Source of the DNA: Acidobacteriota bacterium | GTDB taxonomy: Bacteria > Acidobacteriota > Blastocatellia > Pyrinomonadales > Pyrinomonadaceae | Assembly (NCBI GenBank): GCA_025463135.1 | Contig: JAOAPY010000025.1 | Location: 1-64,000, forward strand | Length of the DNA stretch: 64,000 nucleotides | Direction of reading: 5' to 3' | Shown here: in pieces, positions 1-8,764 of the stretch | How the letters are laid out: each line of letters begins with the position of its first letter | Position numbering within the stretch: position 1 is the stretch's first letter | The notes under the pieces: generated by a model | Told to the model about the DNA's origin: nothing | Database searches by the model: none | What the model saw: the letters and a program-made list of their open reading frames with translations, nothing else | Program-made: the position numbers and the translations under genes

Positions 1-250
1 GAGCAGACCCACCCGCTACCGCGTGGTGGTACTGACCTCATACTGCCGATCCGACGGACCTCACGACCCGCGTGGTGGTGCTGACCTCATTGCCTTCGAA
101 GAGGTGCGAGTTGAGTAATGAGGTCAGTACCGGGAGCGATAAGCGACCGGATCCTACAATCCACTTGCAAGCAACGCGTTCGTAGACCAAGCCTAATAAA
201 TAATCAGATTGAGATTCGGGTCCGGTCGCTACCACTCCCGGTTCTGTAAT
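1..250. repeat. Complex palindromic repeat region upstream of the DUF1015 gene
   Basis: This gene-free stretch is built from nested inverted repeats. Bases 8-22 match the outer part of the 28-bp element found near 27.0 and 42.8 kb. The tract around 27-41 recurs as a near copy at 72-90 and inverted at 119-132. The segment at 130-152 pairs with 221-242 with few differences. No convincing gene was seen on either strand. The function is unknown; it resembles compound REP-type elements. Confidence 0.6.
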
Positions 251-416
251 GAGCGCTTCTTTGACTGAAGGCCAGGTAGAGTCGCCAGACTTGCTAAGGC
301 AATACCGAACCGGATAGTCTTTAGCCTTAGCAATCCAACTTTAGTTCGGCACCTGTTGAGCAAATTCAGGTTGTGATACAGCTGTCAGGTTTAAGATTCA
401 AGAAGGAGTTTCTTGA

Positions 417-1643
417 GTGGCCCACATCCGTCCCTTTAGCGCTTTGCGACCGCCCGCCGATCGGGTTAAGGAAGTTGCCAGCGTTCCCTATGACGTTGTT
501 AATACCGCCGAGGCCCGCGCTTTGGCTGCCGGCAATCCGTTGAGTTTTTTGCACGTATCGCGGCCCGAGATCGATTTGCCGGAAGGTACCGATGTTTACA
601 GCGATGCAGTCTACAGGCGGGCCCTGGAGAATTTTGAAAAGTTGCGCGCGGCTTGTCCGCTCGAGACGGAAAGCTCGCCGAGTATCTATGTGTACCGGCT
701 GATAATGGGCGCGCACGAGCAAATCGGGGTGGTCGCCTGCTGTTCAGTAGATGAATACGATCAGGATCTCATCAAGAAACATGAACGAACGCGCCGCGAC
801 AAGGAGGATGATCGCACGCATCACATGCTGGTGCTGCGCGCACAAACCGGACCGGTCTTTCTCACCTATCGCGCGCGTCGTGACATCGACGCAATGGTGA
901 TGGAAACCACGATGACTGAGGCTCTCTATGACTTCACCGCGGACGATGGTATTCAGCACACAATCTGGCGCGCCCCCGATCTGGTCCGGTTTGTGGAAGC
1001 ATTTCGTGAAGTGCCCTTGCTCTATATTGCGGACGGCCACCATCGCGCTGCCAGCGCCAGCCGCGCCCGCGCTGAGATGAAAGAGCAGAGCTTTGCCTAC
1101 ACTGTTGATGAGGAATACAACTTCTTTCTGACGGTTATTTTTCCCGACGAGCAACTGCAAATACTTCCCTACAACCGCGTTGTAAAGGATCTCAACGGGC
1201 TTTCGCAGGATGAATTCCTCGGGCGCGTACGCGAGGTCTTTGAGGTAACCGAAGCCGTAAGTGCGGCGCCGTCGGAACCAAAAAGATGGAGCATGTACCT
1301 CGGGGGGAGGTGGTACGGCTTAAGTCTGCGAATCGATGCCCCAGTGGCTACCGGCGTGGTGACTTCACTCGATGTGAGCATCCTTCAGGAACGCCTGCTG
1401 GATCCGATTCTGGGAATCAAGGACGTTCGCACTGATAAGCGTATTGACTTTGTCGGCGGCATTCGCGGCACGGCTGAGCTCGAGCGGTTGGTGAATGAGG
1501 GCCAGGCGGCGGTGGCTTTTTCGCTCTACCCGACGACGGTCGAGGACTTGTTGAAGGTTTCAGATGCCGGAGAAATAATGCCGCCGAAATCGACCTGGTT
1601 CGAGCCGAAGCTGCGAGACGGATTGTTGATTCATACGATATGA
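417..1643 (+). CDS. DUF1015 family protein in a serine-biosynthesis cluster
   Basis: This 408-residue protein is recognised as DUF1015 (COG4198) from its start (HIRPFSALRPP, SVPYDVV), a basic-acidic block near residues 119-133 (KKHERTRRDKEDDR) and the strongly conserved ADGHHR at 205-210. The GTG start at 417 is supported by AGAAGGAG eight bases upstream. It lies before serA, an SDR gene and serC, all on the same strand. To my knowledge DUF1015 genes often sit beside serA and serC in other phyla, so a role in serine or phosphoserine metabolism is likely, but the reaction is not established here. The DGHHR motif recalls ParB/sulfiredoxin-like folds; that resemblance is an inference. No signal peptide or membrane segment is visible. 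The intergenic sequence after its stop is entirely repeat. Confidence 0.85.
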   Translation: MAHIRPFSALRPPADRVKEVASVPYDVVNTAEARALAAGNPLSFLHVSRPEIDLPEGTDVYSDAVYRRALENFEKLRAACPLETESSPSIYVYRLIMGAHEQIGVVACCSVDEYDQDLIKKHERTRRDKEDDRTHHMLVLRAQTGPVFLTYRARRDIDAMVMETTMTEALYDFTADDGIQHTIWRAPDLVRFVEAFREVPLLYIADGHHRAASASRARAEMKEQSFAYTVDEEYNFFLTVIFPDEQLQILPYNRVVKDLNGLSQDEFLGRVREVFEVTEAVSAAPSEPKRWSMYLGGRWYGLSLRIDAPVATGVVTSLDVSILQERLLDPILGIKDVRTDKRIDFVGGIRGTAELERLVNEGQAAVAFSLYPTTVEDLLKVSDAGEIMPPKSTWFEPKLRDGLLIHTI

Positions 1644-1811
1644 GTAATCAGTGGTCAGTAATCAGCAATCGTTAGGAACTTTGTGCCTGGTTCTTTGTAC
1701 TTGGTTCCTGGAAGGTGGATTGGCTGCCTGCTTTGAAGGTTATCGCAACAACGATGAACAAAGAACTAAGTACCAAAACAGCTTGATGCTGATTACTGAT
1801 TACTGCTTGCT
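1641..1811. repeat. STRR-like inverted word repeat filling the gap to serA
   Basis: Directly after the stop codon come degenerate tandem words of the kind AGTAATCAG-TGGTCAGTAATCAG, then GGTTCTTTGTACTTGG. The same words return inverted at about 1756-1806 (ACAAAGAACTAAGTACC, then CTGATTACTGATTACTG). The repeat spans the whole intergenic space and touches the serA start codon. It resembles short tandemly repeated repetitive sequences described in cyanobacteria. As RNA it would fold into a long imperfect hairpin. Confidence 0.75.
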
Positions 1812-3017
1812 ATGCTCGTACTCCTTGCTGACAAATTCGAACAGTCCGGGCGTGATGGGTTGCTGGCTATGGGCTGTGAGATCAGCTTTCAACCTGATTT
1901 GAAAGATGACGCTCTGACTGACGCAATCCGTAAAGTCCAGCCCGACGTGCTGGTCGTGCGCGGCACCAAAGTGACGGAAGCGATGCTCGACGCCGGACCG
2001 GTGAAACTCGTCGTACGTGCGGGTGCGGGTTACAACACGATCGATGTTGCCGCAGCTTCGAAACGGGGCATCTATGTTTCGAATTGCCCGGGAAAGAATT
2101 CCATTGCCGTGGCAGAGTTGGCCTTTGCGCTAATCCTCGCTCTCGATCGCCGGATAGTCGATAACGTAATCGCTCTGCGGCGCGGCGAGTGGAACAAGAA
2201 AGAGTTTTCTAAAGCACGCGGTCTTTACGGTCGCACGCTTGGTCTAATCGGTTTGGGAAAGATTGGACAGGAAATGATTCCTCGCGCTCGCGCCTTCGGC
2301 ATGCCGGTCGTGGCCTGGAGTCGCAGTTTGACCCCGGACGCCGCTGCTGCCCTGGGTATCGAACGCAAAGCGACTCCGCGGGAAATCGCCGGAGCTGCTG
2401 ACATAGTTAGCGTGCATCTTGCTTTGAACACGGACACACGGTCATCGATCGGCGCAGATTTTTTCAATGCCATGCGTGAAGGCGCTTACTTCATCAACAC
2501 GGCGCGCGGAGAGGTCGTGGACCAGGCGGCGCTGACTGACGCCATGAAAACACCCGGCATACGCGCCGGACTTGACGTCTATGCCGGTGAACCAACCTCG
2601 GGCACGGGTGAGTTTAAGGACGAAATCGGCAAAGAAGAGAACCTTTACGGCACGCATCACATTGGCGCGTCTACCGATCAGGCGCAGGAAGCGATTGCCG
2701 CTGAGACGGTGCGCATCATTCGCCAGTTCAAGGAAACGGGGCGCGTTCCGAATGTCATCAATCTGGCGCGACAGACACCGGCGACCCATCGCCTGGTTGT
2801 TCGTCATCACGATCGCCCGGGCGTCCTGGCGAGTGTCCTCGACGCGATCAAAGCCGAGCACATCAATGTACAGGAGATGGAGAACATCGTCTTTGAAGGG
2901 GCCTCTGCGGCCGTGGCCCGTATCAATCTCGACAACGCACCATCCCCGGTAACACTCAATCGCCTGCGCAGCGAGAATGCGGACATCATCGAGCTTAATG
3001 TTCTGGAGATCAGTTGA
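1812..3017 (+). CDS. serA: D-3-phosphoglycerate dehydrogenase
   Basis: The 401-residue protein catalyses the first committed step of serine synthesis, oxidising 3-phosphoglycerate to 3-phosphohydroxypyruvate with NAD. It shows the substrate-binding start (VLLADKF), the Rossmann motif GLIGLGKIG, and the catalytic residues Arg232 (NTARGEVVD), Glu260 (VYAGEP) and His283 (HIGAST). A C-terminal ACT domain follows (VRHHDRPGVLASVLDAI), suggesting serine feedback control. The intervening ASB domain of the long type is absent, so this is the shorter SerA form. The ATG at 1812 matches the family start, but no Shine-Dalgarno is visible because the leader is made of the word repeat ending at 1811. It is followed by the SDR gene after 43 bases and then by serC. 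Confidence 0.95.
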   Translation: MLVLLADKFEQSGRDGLLAMGCEISFQPDLKDDALTDAIRKVQPDVLVVRGTKVTEAMLDAGPVKLVVRAGAGYNTIDVAAASKRGIYVSNCPGKNSIAVAELAFALILALDRRIVDNVIALRRGEWNKKEFSKARGLYGRTLGLIGLGKIGQEMIPRARAFGMPVVAWSRSLTPDAAAALGIERKATPREIAGAADIVSVHLALNTDTRSSIGADFFNAMREGAYFINTARGEVVDQAALTDAMKTPGIRAGLDVYAGEPTSGTGEFKDEIGKEENLYGTHHIGASTDQAQEAIAAETVRIIRQFKETGRVPNVINLARQTPATHRLVVRHHDRPGVLASVLDAIKAEHINVQEMENIVFEGASAAVARINLDNAPSPVTLNRLRSENADIIELNVLEIS

Positions 3018-3060
3018 ATGCTCGCCATCAGCCTTTGAGAAATAGAGCCGGTCTAAATAA

Positions 3061-3837
3061 ATGAACACAACGCTCATCACAGGCGCCTCCAGCGGAATCG
3101 GTGAGGCCTTTGCGCGCAAACTGGCGGCGCAGGGTCGCAACGTCCTGGTGGTCGCTCGCTCGGAAGACAAGCTCATCACGCTCTGCAATGAACTGGGGCG
3201 AATGAATAGCATTCGCGCGCAACACATTGCCCTGGATTTGAGCCTGCCGGAATCACCAGCGCTCTTATTTGAAGAAACCCGGAAACGTGGCCTGCTCGTT
3301 GACCTGCTGATTAACAACGCGGGCTTTGGCGCGTTTGGCGATTTCACCAAGATCGATCTACAGCGCCAACTCAACATGATTGATCTGAACATCAAGGCAC
3401 TCGTTGAGTTGAGCTATCGTTTTCTGGCGCCGATGCGCGAGCGCAAACAGGGAGCAATTATCAACGTTGCTTCCACGGCTGCCTTCCAGCCCGTGCCTTT
3501 CATGAACACCTATGCGGCTACGAAAGCGTTCGTGCTTTCTTTTTCGGAAGCCTTGTGGGAAGAGAACAGAACATTTGGAGTAACGGTCATGGGACTTTGT
3601 CCCGGCGTTACCGAAACCAATTTCTTCGAAGCAGCACACGGCAGCAAACCGCCGGCGCGCAGCTCGCAAACTCCCGAGGAGGTTGTGGACACTGCCATGA
3701 GTGGTCTGGCTCACCGCCAAAGCAGCATTGTTTCCGGATGGACCAATTTCTTTATGGTCGAGGCAGAACGTTTTGTACCGCGCTCAGTGGTCGTACGCAT
3801 GGCCGGGCGCATGATGCGGGCTCAATACGAAAAGTAG
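3061..3837 (+). CDS. SDR family oxidoreductase
   Basis: This 258-residue classical short-chain dehydrogenase has the cofactor motif TGASSGIG at residues 7-14, an NNAG motif, and the catalytic Ser138, Tyr151 and Lys155 (YAATK). Its overall pattern fits the COG0300 (DltE/YqjQ-like) branch, whose substrates are mostly unknown. The basic residue pattern after the first strand (ARSEDK) suggests NADPH preference, which is an inference. It lies between serA and serC, 43 bases after serA and 15 before serC, so it is probably co-transcribed with them. That position does not prove a serine-related substrate. Confidence 0.88.
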   Translation: MNTTLITGASSGIGEAFARKLAAQGRNVLVVARSEDKLITLCNELGRMNSIRAQHIALDLSLPESPALLFEETRKRGLLVDLLINNAGFGAFGDFTKIDLQRQLNMIDLNIKALVELSYRFLAPMRERKQGAIINVASTAAFQPVPFMNTYAATKAFVLSFSEALWEENRTFGVTVMGLCPGVTETNFFEAAHGSKPPARSSQTPEEVVDTAMSGLAHRQSSIVSGWTNFFMVEAERFVPRSVVVRMAGRMMRAQYEK

Positions 3838-3852
3838 GTTTGTAGGAAACTC

Positions 3853-4938
3853 ATGACAGAACGAATTCATAACTTCAGTGCAGGACCCGCGATGTTGCCG
3901 CTGCCGGTGCTGGAACAGGCGCAACGCGAGCTGATCAGCCTCCCGGGTATCGGTATGTCAGTGATGGAGATCAGTCATCGCTCGAAACCATTCGACGAGA
4001 TCATCCATGGCGCCGAGTCCGGCCTGCGCGAGCTGCTACAGGTGCCCGAGGGCTATCACATACTGTTTTTGCAGGGCGGCGCTAGTCTTCAATTCTCGAT
4101 GCTGGCGATGAACTTTCTGCCCCGGGACGGGAGCGCTGACTATATTGTCACGGGCAGTTGGGGTAAGAAGGCGGTCAAGGAAGCAAAGAAGTGCGGCAAC
4201 GTGAATATCGCAGCGACGATGGCTGACGGTGGATTCACGCGCGTGCCGGCCCAGGATGAAATGAAGCTCGATCCGCACGCTGCCTTTGTTCATCTCACTA
4301 CGAACGAAACGATTGAAGGTGTGGAGTGGAAGACGGAACCGAATACGGGTGAAGTACCGCTTGTCGCCGATGCCTCATCCGACATTCTTTCGCATCCCAT
4401 TCCGATCGAGAAATACGCTTTCATATATGCCGGCGCGCAAAAAAATATCGGCCCCAGCGGCGTCACGCTGGTCATCGTTCGCGACGATCTCCTAAAGCGA
4501 ATTCCTGATGGACTGCATACCATGCTGGACTACCGCACCCACGTTGAGAACAACTCACTCTATAACACGCCGAACACGTGGGGGATTTACATCATCAACC
4601 TGGTGTGCCAGTGGTTGAAAGACAAAGGCGGCCTCGAAGGCATGCACCGCGAAAATGAGGCTAAGGCTGCTCTGCTGTACGACGCCATTGACGGTACAGA
4701 TTTCTATCGCGGTCACGCCGATTCGGATTCACGCTCCATAATGAACGTCACCTACCGCCTGCCCTCCGAGGAATTGGAAAAGAAGTTCTGTGCGGAAGCG
4801 ACGGCACAGGGCCTCGATGGTTTGAAGGGCCATCGCTCGGTCGGCGGCATCCGCGCGTCAATCTACAATGCCTTTCCTTTGGCGGGCGTCCAGGCTTTGG
4901 TTTCGTTCATGAAAGAGTTTGAGCGAAAGAATGGATAA
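3853..4938 (+). CDS. serC: Phosphoserine aminotransferase
   Basis: The 361-residue enzyme transfers the amino group from glutamate to 3-phosphohydroxypyruvate, giving phosphoserine, and can also act in pyridoxal phosphate synthesis. The N-terminal HNFSAGPAMLP, the LQGGASLQF segment and the PLP-binding lysine Lys197 in AGAQKNIGPSG are diagnostic, and the C-terminal HRSVGGIRASIYNA is complete. The length is normal for the family. A TAGGAAA sequence precedes the ATG. It is the last metabolic gene of the serA cluster. No phosphoserine phosphatase (serB) is present in the window. Confidence 0.96.
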   Translation: MTERIHNFSAGPAMLPLPVLEQAQRELISLPGIGMSVMEISHRSKPFDEIIHGAESGLRELLQVPEGYHILFLQGGASLQFSMLAMNFLPRDGSADYIVTGSWGKKAVKEAKKCGNVNIAATMADGGFTRVPAQDEMKLDPHAAFVHLTTNETIEGVEWKTEPNTGEVPLVADASSDILSHPIPIEKYAFIYAGAQKNIGPSGVTLVIVRDDLLKRIPDGLHTMLDYRTHVENNSLYNTPNTWGIYIINLVCQWLKDKGGLEGMHRENEAKAALLYDAIDGTDFYRGHADSDSRSIMNVTYRLPSEELEKKFCAEATAQGLDGLKGHRSVGGIRASIYNAFPLAGVQALVSFMKEFERKNG

Positions 4939-4959
4939 TGTTTTCGCAAGTTCAAAGTC

Positions 4960-5700
4960 ATGAGTCCACAAACCCAAGAACCGAGTCTGATTGGCGAGCT
5001 GAGCCGATTGCTCACAGTGAGCGCCAGTCTGCTTGCTGAACAGCGTGTTACGGCGCCGAATATCAGAAGATTTACCCTTCGAGCGGAAGATTGTTTAAGG
5101 AAAATATACGGCGCAGATTCTGAGCTAATAAAAGAATTCAACAGTGTCTCTGATGCTCGTTTGGGTTCCGATCCCAAAATCGGATTACAACGGATAACGC
5201 TATTTGTTCAACGAATAGTAAATTCCCTTGAGAATGATGTCATTGCGAGGGCGAGAGAGTTTGAAAAAGCAGGCGGCACGGGTGAGTTCAGGAGAATGTT
5301 TGTCGGGCACGGGCGAAGTCCGAGATGGAGCCGTGTAGTAAATCATTTGAAGGGTGATCTTGGTATGGCAGATGTTCAAGCATTCGAGAGCTCGTCAAGA
5401 ACATCAGAACACATTGTTGATATTCTCAATGGTTTTCTAGATACGTGCGATGCTGCGGTTATTGTGATGACTGCTGATGACCGAACAGCCGAAGGAAGCG
5501 GAAGGGCCAGGCAAAACGTCATACATGAGATTGGGTTGTTTCAAGGTCGACAGGGGTTTAGTCGCGTAATCCTTCTCCAATAGACAGGCACAGAAGATTT
5601 CTCAAATGTCGCCGGATTGCAAACGGCACGCTTTAGTGAACGAGTGGAAGAAGCCTTTTACGATTTAGATCGTGCCGTCAGAAAGCTACAAGAACAGTAA
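4960..5700 (+). pseudogene. CAP12/TIR-like nucleotide-binding protein interrupted by an amber codon
   Basis: The reading frame encodes an N-terminal helical region (about residues 1-100) and then a TIR-like domain of the PF10137 (CAP12/PycTIR) type. The domain has the start FVGHGR at 114-119, the AAVIVMTADD strand and the signature RARQNVIHEIG at 182-192. A TAG at 5581-5583 (codon 208) stops translation in the middle of the last strand. The same frame continues after it with TEDFSNVAGL and the usual C-terminal helix, ending at TAA 5698-5700. A single substitution (for example GAG to TAG) would explain it. Related proteins act as NAD-degrading effectors in antiphage systems. Base composition is visibly more AT-rich than neighbouring genes, suggesting transfer. 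Readthrough or sequencing error remain possible. Confidence 0.8.
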
Positions 5701-5766
5701 TTAGACTATGCAACGACGAACTCAGAAGAATCAGTAGTAGAATTGGACAGGCAAGGGGCAATAGTT

Positions 5767-6036
5767 ATGGAAGTTCATGAGTTAGTCATCGAGATGAAAT
5801 TGCTGGAGCGCCGTCTTACTCTTTATGAAGAGAAATACGGCGTACTCAGTGAGGACTTCTACACCGCGCTCATATCCGGCAAGTTAGCCGACTATGACGC
5901 CTACGACGAATCGCGCGCCGACTTCAGCCGCTGGAAGGGCATTTACGAAACTTTGCGGCGACGTATGGATGCTTATCGAAAGCAGCTTGAAGGGCGTGAA
6001 TTGTCCGAAGTCTTACGCGTTCAACCCGCCTATTAA
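5767..6036 (+). CDS. Small helical protein, probable antitoxin partner of the TumE-like toxin
   Basis: This 89-residue acidic, helix-rich protein has conserved-looking [13 protein letters not shown] and [12 protein letters not shown] segments. The ATG at 5767 has AAGGGG eight bases upstream. An in-frame TTG at 5743 is possible but lacks a ribosome site. Its TAA overlaps the ATG of the TumE-like gene (TAATG), the coupling usual for toxin-antitoxin pairs. It has no recognisable DNA-binding motif, so it is not an obvious match to the described TumA antitoxin. The antitoxin role is inferred from position, size and charge. Confidence 0.7.
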   Translation: MEVHELVIEMKLLERRLTLYEEKYGVLSEDFYTALISGKLADYDAYDESRADFSRWKGIYETLRRRMDAYRKQLEGRELSEVLRVQPAY

Positions 6037-6455
6037 TGACTGCCCACCCATTGAAATCATTGAGTGAGTACAGCCACTTTGTAGCTGAGTTACTCAGTCA
6101 GCCCAACGTTCAGAGTTCGACGGTTGCTGTTTGGTCAGATAGTCCTTACACGAGCGTAGCCGAAGGCGAAGTACTGTTTATCAACGGCTTGCGCCTGCGG
6201 ATGCGCGAAGAAGTTGATTTAGACGCGGGTCTAATCGTCTCATATGGCTATGAAGTCTACCGAGGTGAAGAGCGACTTTACTGGTACGATGACTTTCCAC
6301 ATCCGAACGACCCGACCTTAGCTTCGACCCAGCCTCATCACAAACACGTTCCGCCGGACATCAAGCACAATCGCATTCCTGCGCCGATCATGAGTTTTAC
6401 TCGCCCTAATCTTCCAGCGCTCATTCATGAGATCGAAGAGGTTGGTAGGGTATAG
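6036..6455 (+). CDS. tumE: TumE/DUF6516-like toxin
   Basis: The 139-residue protein has features I associate with the TumE toxin family (DUF6516). A small beta-rich core ([20 protein letters not shown]) is followed by a histidine-rich segment, [11 protein letters not shown], and a closing [16 protein letters not shown]. Family members are growth-inhibiting toxins with small antitoxins. It is translationally coupled to the preceding helical protein and lies next to the broken TIR-like gene, forming a small accessory island between serC and the pseudouridine synthase gene. The exact target is not visible from sequence. Confidence 0.72.
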   Translation: MTAHPLKSLSEYSHFVAELLSQPNVQSSTVAVWSDSPYTSVAEGEVLFINGLRLRMREEVDLDAGLIVSYGYEVYRGEERLYWYDDFPHPNDPTLASTQPHHKHVPPDIKHNRIPAPIMSFTRPNLPALIHEIEEVGRV

Positions 6456-6475
6456 AAAATATCAACGGTTACCTG

Positions 6476-7477
6476 ATGAACGATCCTGAAACAAACGGCC
6501 TGCCGAAAACAGGGATCCTACCTGATAACGAGATTCTCACGTTTCACGTTAGTGAATTAGACGCGAGTTCGCGGTTGGATTCCTTCCTTGCAGCGCGCAT
6601 CGAAGACTGGAGTCGCGCGCGGCTGCAGCGCTTAATCGACGATGGGGATGTTCTCGTCAACGGACACACAAGCAAGGGTTCCTACAAGCTCAAGACAAGC
6701 GATGAAATCGAAGTCGAACTAACGCCTCTGCCGTCCAGCGTCTTCGCCCCCGAGGATATTCCAATCGATATCATCTACGAGGATGACGACTTAATCGTCG
6801 TCAACAAACCGGCGGGCCTGGTTGTGCATCCTGCAGCCGGTAATCAATCCGGTACGCTCGCCAACGCGCTGGCTTTTCATTTCGACCGGCTTTCTTCAAA
6901 GGGCGGCGCCATTCGTCCCGGCCTCGTGCATCGTTTGGATAAAGACACGTCCGGACTGCTGGTAGTCGCCAAGGGAGAAGCAGTCCACGAAAAACTCGCC
7001 GATCAATTTCGCGCTCGTGAAGTCTTCAAGTCTTACCTCGCGCTCGTACATGGCGTGGTTAAGGAAGACTCCGGACAGATAGATCAACCCCTGGCGCGCG
7101 ATCCACGCAACCGCACACGGATGGCTGTCGTGCGGGGAGGAAGACCGGCCCTGTCACTTTACCGCGTGCGACGCCGGTACAACCGGTTCAGTCTCCTCGA
7201 CGTGGAGATCAAGACGGGCCGCACGCATCAGATCCGCGTACATCTCGCGTGGCTAAAACATCCGGTTGTAGCCGACGAGGTTTACGGTGGAGGACGCGAC
7301 AATACGATGCAGCATCCGAAACTGCGCGCAGCGATTCGCCGGCTCGGCCGCCAATTCCTGCACGCCGAACAGCTGGGATTTCGTCACCCAAGCAGCGACG
7401 AACCACTGCGTTTCACGGCGCCCCTGCCCAAAGACCTGACCGCGTTTCTCAGTGAACTGGAGTCGGCAGACGGTTAG
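6476..7477 (+). CDS. rluD: RluA/RluD family 23S rRNA pseudouridine synthase
   Basis: This 333-residue enzyme has an N-terminal S4 RNA-binding domain (about residues 25-90, with RLDSFLAARIEDWSR and VLVNG). The catalytic domain follows, containing NKPAGLVVHP and the motif LVHRLDKDTSG with catalytic Asp155, then GRTHQIRVHL. It converts specific uridines of large-subunit rRNA to pseudouridine. The overall architecture fits RluD (helix 69), but RluA-family members are hard to separate by eye, so the symbol is tentative. It starts 20 bases after the toxin gene with no strong ribosome site. About 220 non-coding bases follow, with nothing recognisable in them. Confidence 0.9.
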   Translation: MNDPETNGLPKTGILPDNEILTFHVSELDASSRLDSFLAARIEDWSRARLQRLIDDGDVLVNGHTSKGSYKLKTSDEIEVELTPLPSSVFAPEDIPIDIIYEDDDLIVVNKPAGLVVHPAAGNQSGTLANALAFHFDRLSSKGGAIRPGLVHRLDKDTSGLLVVAKGEAVHEKLADQFRAREVFKSYLALVHGVVKEDSGQIDQPLARDPRNRTRMAVVRGGRPALSLYRVRRRYNRFSLLDVEIKTGRTHQIRVHLAWLKHPVVADEVYGGGRDNTMQHPKLRAAIRRLGRQFLHAEQLGFRHPSSDEPLRFTAPLPKDLTAFLSELESADG

Positions 7478-7701
7478 TGGGGACTGCGCAAACATTAATG
7501 AGAGTCGTTACGCGCCAAAAAAAGCCTTGCCAATCAAACGGCAGACGGCGGTTTGTTTCACCACGCAGTTGTATGCTTTCATAAGCTTGGGATGTAGTTC
7601 CGATAAGTGAGAAGGGCAACAGCGAACGTGCTCGCCGCATCGAACTGACGCTTCCCAAAGTAAATCCGAAGCGCCACCACTATCACCTTCTTTTGACTAT
7701 C

Positions 7702-8712
7702 ATGACTTTGTTATTGACTCGCACTCTGTTCATTTTCGCGGTGACTGTGAGCGTCGGCCTGGGTAGCGTTTTTATCGGCCAGGCGCAGCAACCGAGCGCC
7801 AAGGCCAGTCCCACGCCGCCGGCTGACCAGGAACCTTCGGAAGTGACCTTCATCCGTCGTGTTCGCCTTCCTATTACGGTCCTCGACAAGAAAGGTCTTT
7901 TTGTCTCAGGTCTTACCAAAGAAGATTTCCAGGTGCTCGAAGACAAGATCCCGCAGCAAATCGAAACTTTCAATGATGATATTGGGCAAGCGCTGCCACT
8001 GTATGTGGGTGTGCTGATGGATACTTCGCCTTCCACGGCGGGCAAGCTGAAATTTGAACAGGAATCGGCGATGAATTTTATTCAGACCGTAGTCCGTCCG
8101 CGCAAGGATCGTGTTTTCTTCGCTACCTTCGACGACGAAATAAATCTGCGCCAGGACTTCACTGATAGAATCGATTTATTGGACAAGGCGGTAAGTAGTG
8201 TCAAGAAGGTTGGCAAGCAGACTGCTTTGTACGATGCCGTGTGGCAATTCTGCGATGAAAAGATGAGATCGGTTTCCGGCCGCCGCGTGCTGGTGGTGAT
8301 TACCGACGGTGAAGATACCTATAGCCGCGCAGATCTACGCGATGCTGTTGAGATCGCCCAGCGAACCGAAACTACTATTTTTGCCATTTCAACCAAAGCC
8401 GGATTTACAAGTGCCGTTCCCGGCGTTGAAATGGGCGAGGTTAAAGACGCAAAAGATCGCGATCTGGTAAAGCTTGCCGAGGAGACCGGTGGCACCTCTT
8501 TCTTCACCGGAGACATGCTATCACTGGAACGTTCCTTTACCAGGATTGCGAAGGAATTGCGGGCCCAGTACCTGGTTACCTACAGGCCAAGTAACGATCA
8601 TTATGACGGCAGCTATCGGCGAATTGATGTCAAGCTTGGAAACGGGCGCGGAGACTTGAAAGTGAGAACCAAGCGCGGGTACAAAGCAATTGTGGATACC
8701 GTTAAACCTTAA
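7702..8712 (+). CDS. Secreted VWFA-related protein (acidobacterial type)
   Basis: This 336-residue protein begins with a signal peptide or anchor (hydrophobic residues about 6-25, ending near GQAQ). A linker, a short beta domain (ITVLDKKGLFVSGLTKEDFQVLED) and a von Willebrand factor A domain with MIDAS-like DTSPSTAG follow. The layout is the acidobacterial VWFA-related family (TIGR03436 type). The ATG at 7702 is preferred over an in-frame TTG at 7693; neither has a clear ribosome site. A paralogue follows 52 bases later. The role is unknown; VWFA domains usually bind metal and protein ligands. Confidence 0.88.
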   Translation: MTLLLTRTLFIFAVTVSVGLGSVFIGQAQQPSAKASPTPPADQEPSEVTFIRRVRLPITVLDKKGLFVSGLTKEDFQVLEDKIPQQIETFNDDIGQALPLYVGVLMDTSPSTAGKLKFEQESAMNFIQTVVRPRKDRVFFATFDDEINLRQDFTDRIDLLDKAVSSVKKVGKQTALYDAVWQFCDEKMRSVSGRRVLVVITDGEDTYSRADLRDAVEIAQRTETTIFAISTKAGFTSAVPGVEMGEVKDAKDRDLVKLAEETGGTSFFTGDMLSLERSFTRIAKELRAQYLVTYRPSNDHYDGSYRRIDVKLGNGRGDLKVRTKRGYKAIVDTVKP

Positions 8713-8764
8713 TTCAGCATCAAACACTCGCGCTGGATCAGTTTCGCCAGGGTACAAGAAGTAA

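Noticed and set aside
1651-1902. Open frame of 83 codons over the word repeat before serA
   Set aside because: It overlaps serA in another frame, has no ribosome site and is composed of repeat words.
2442-3395. 317-codon minus-strand frame across the serA/SDR junction
   Set aside because: Antisense to two clear enzymes; Arg/Ser-rich shadow translation.
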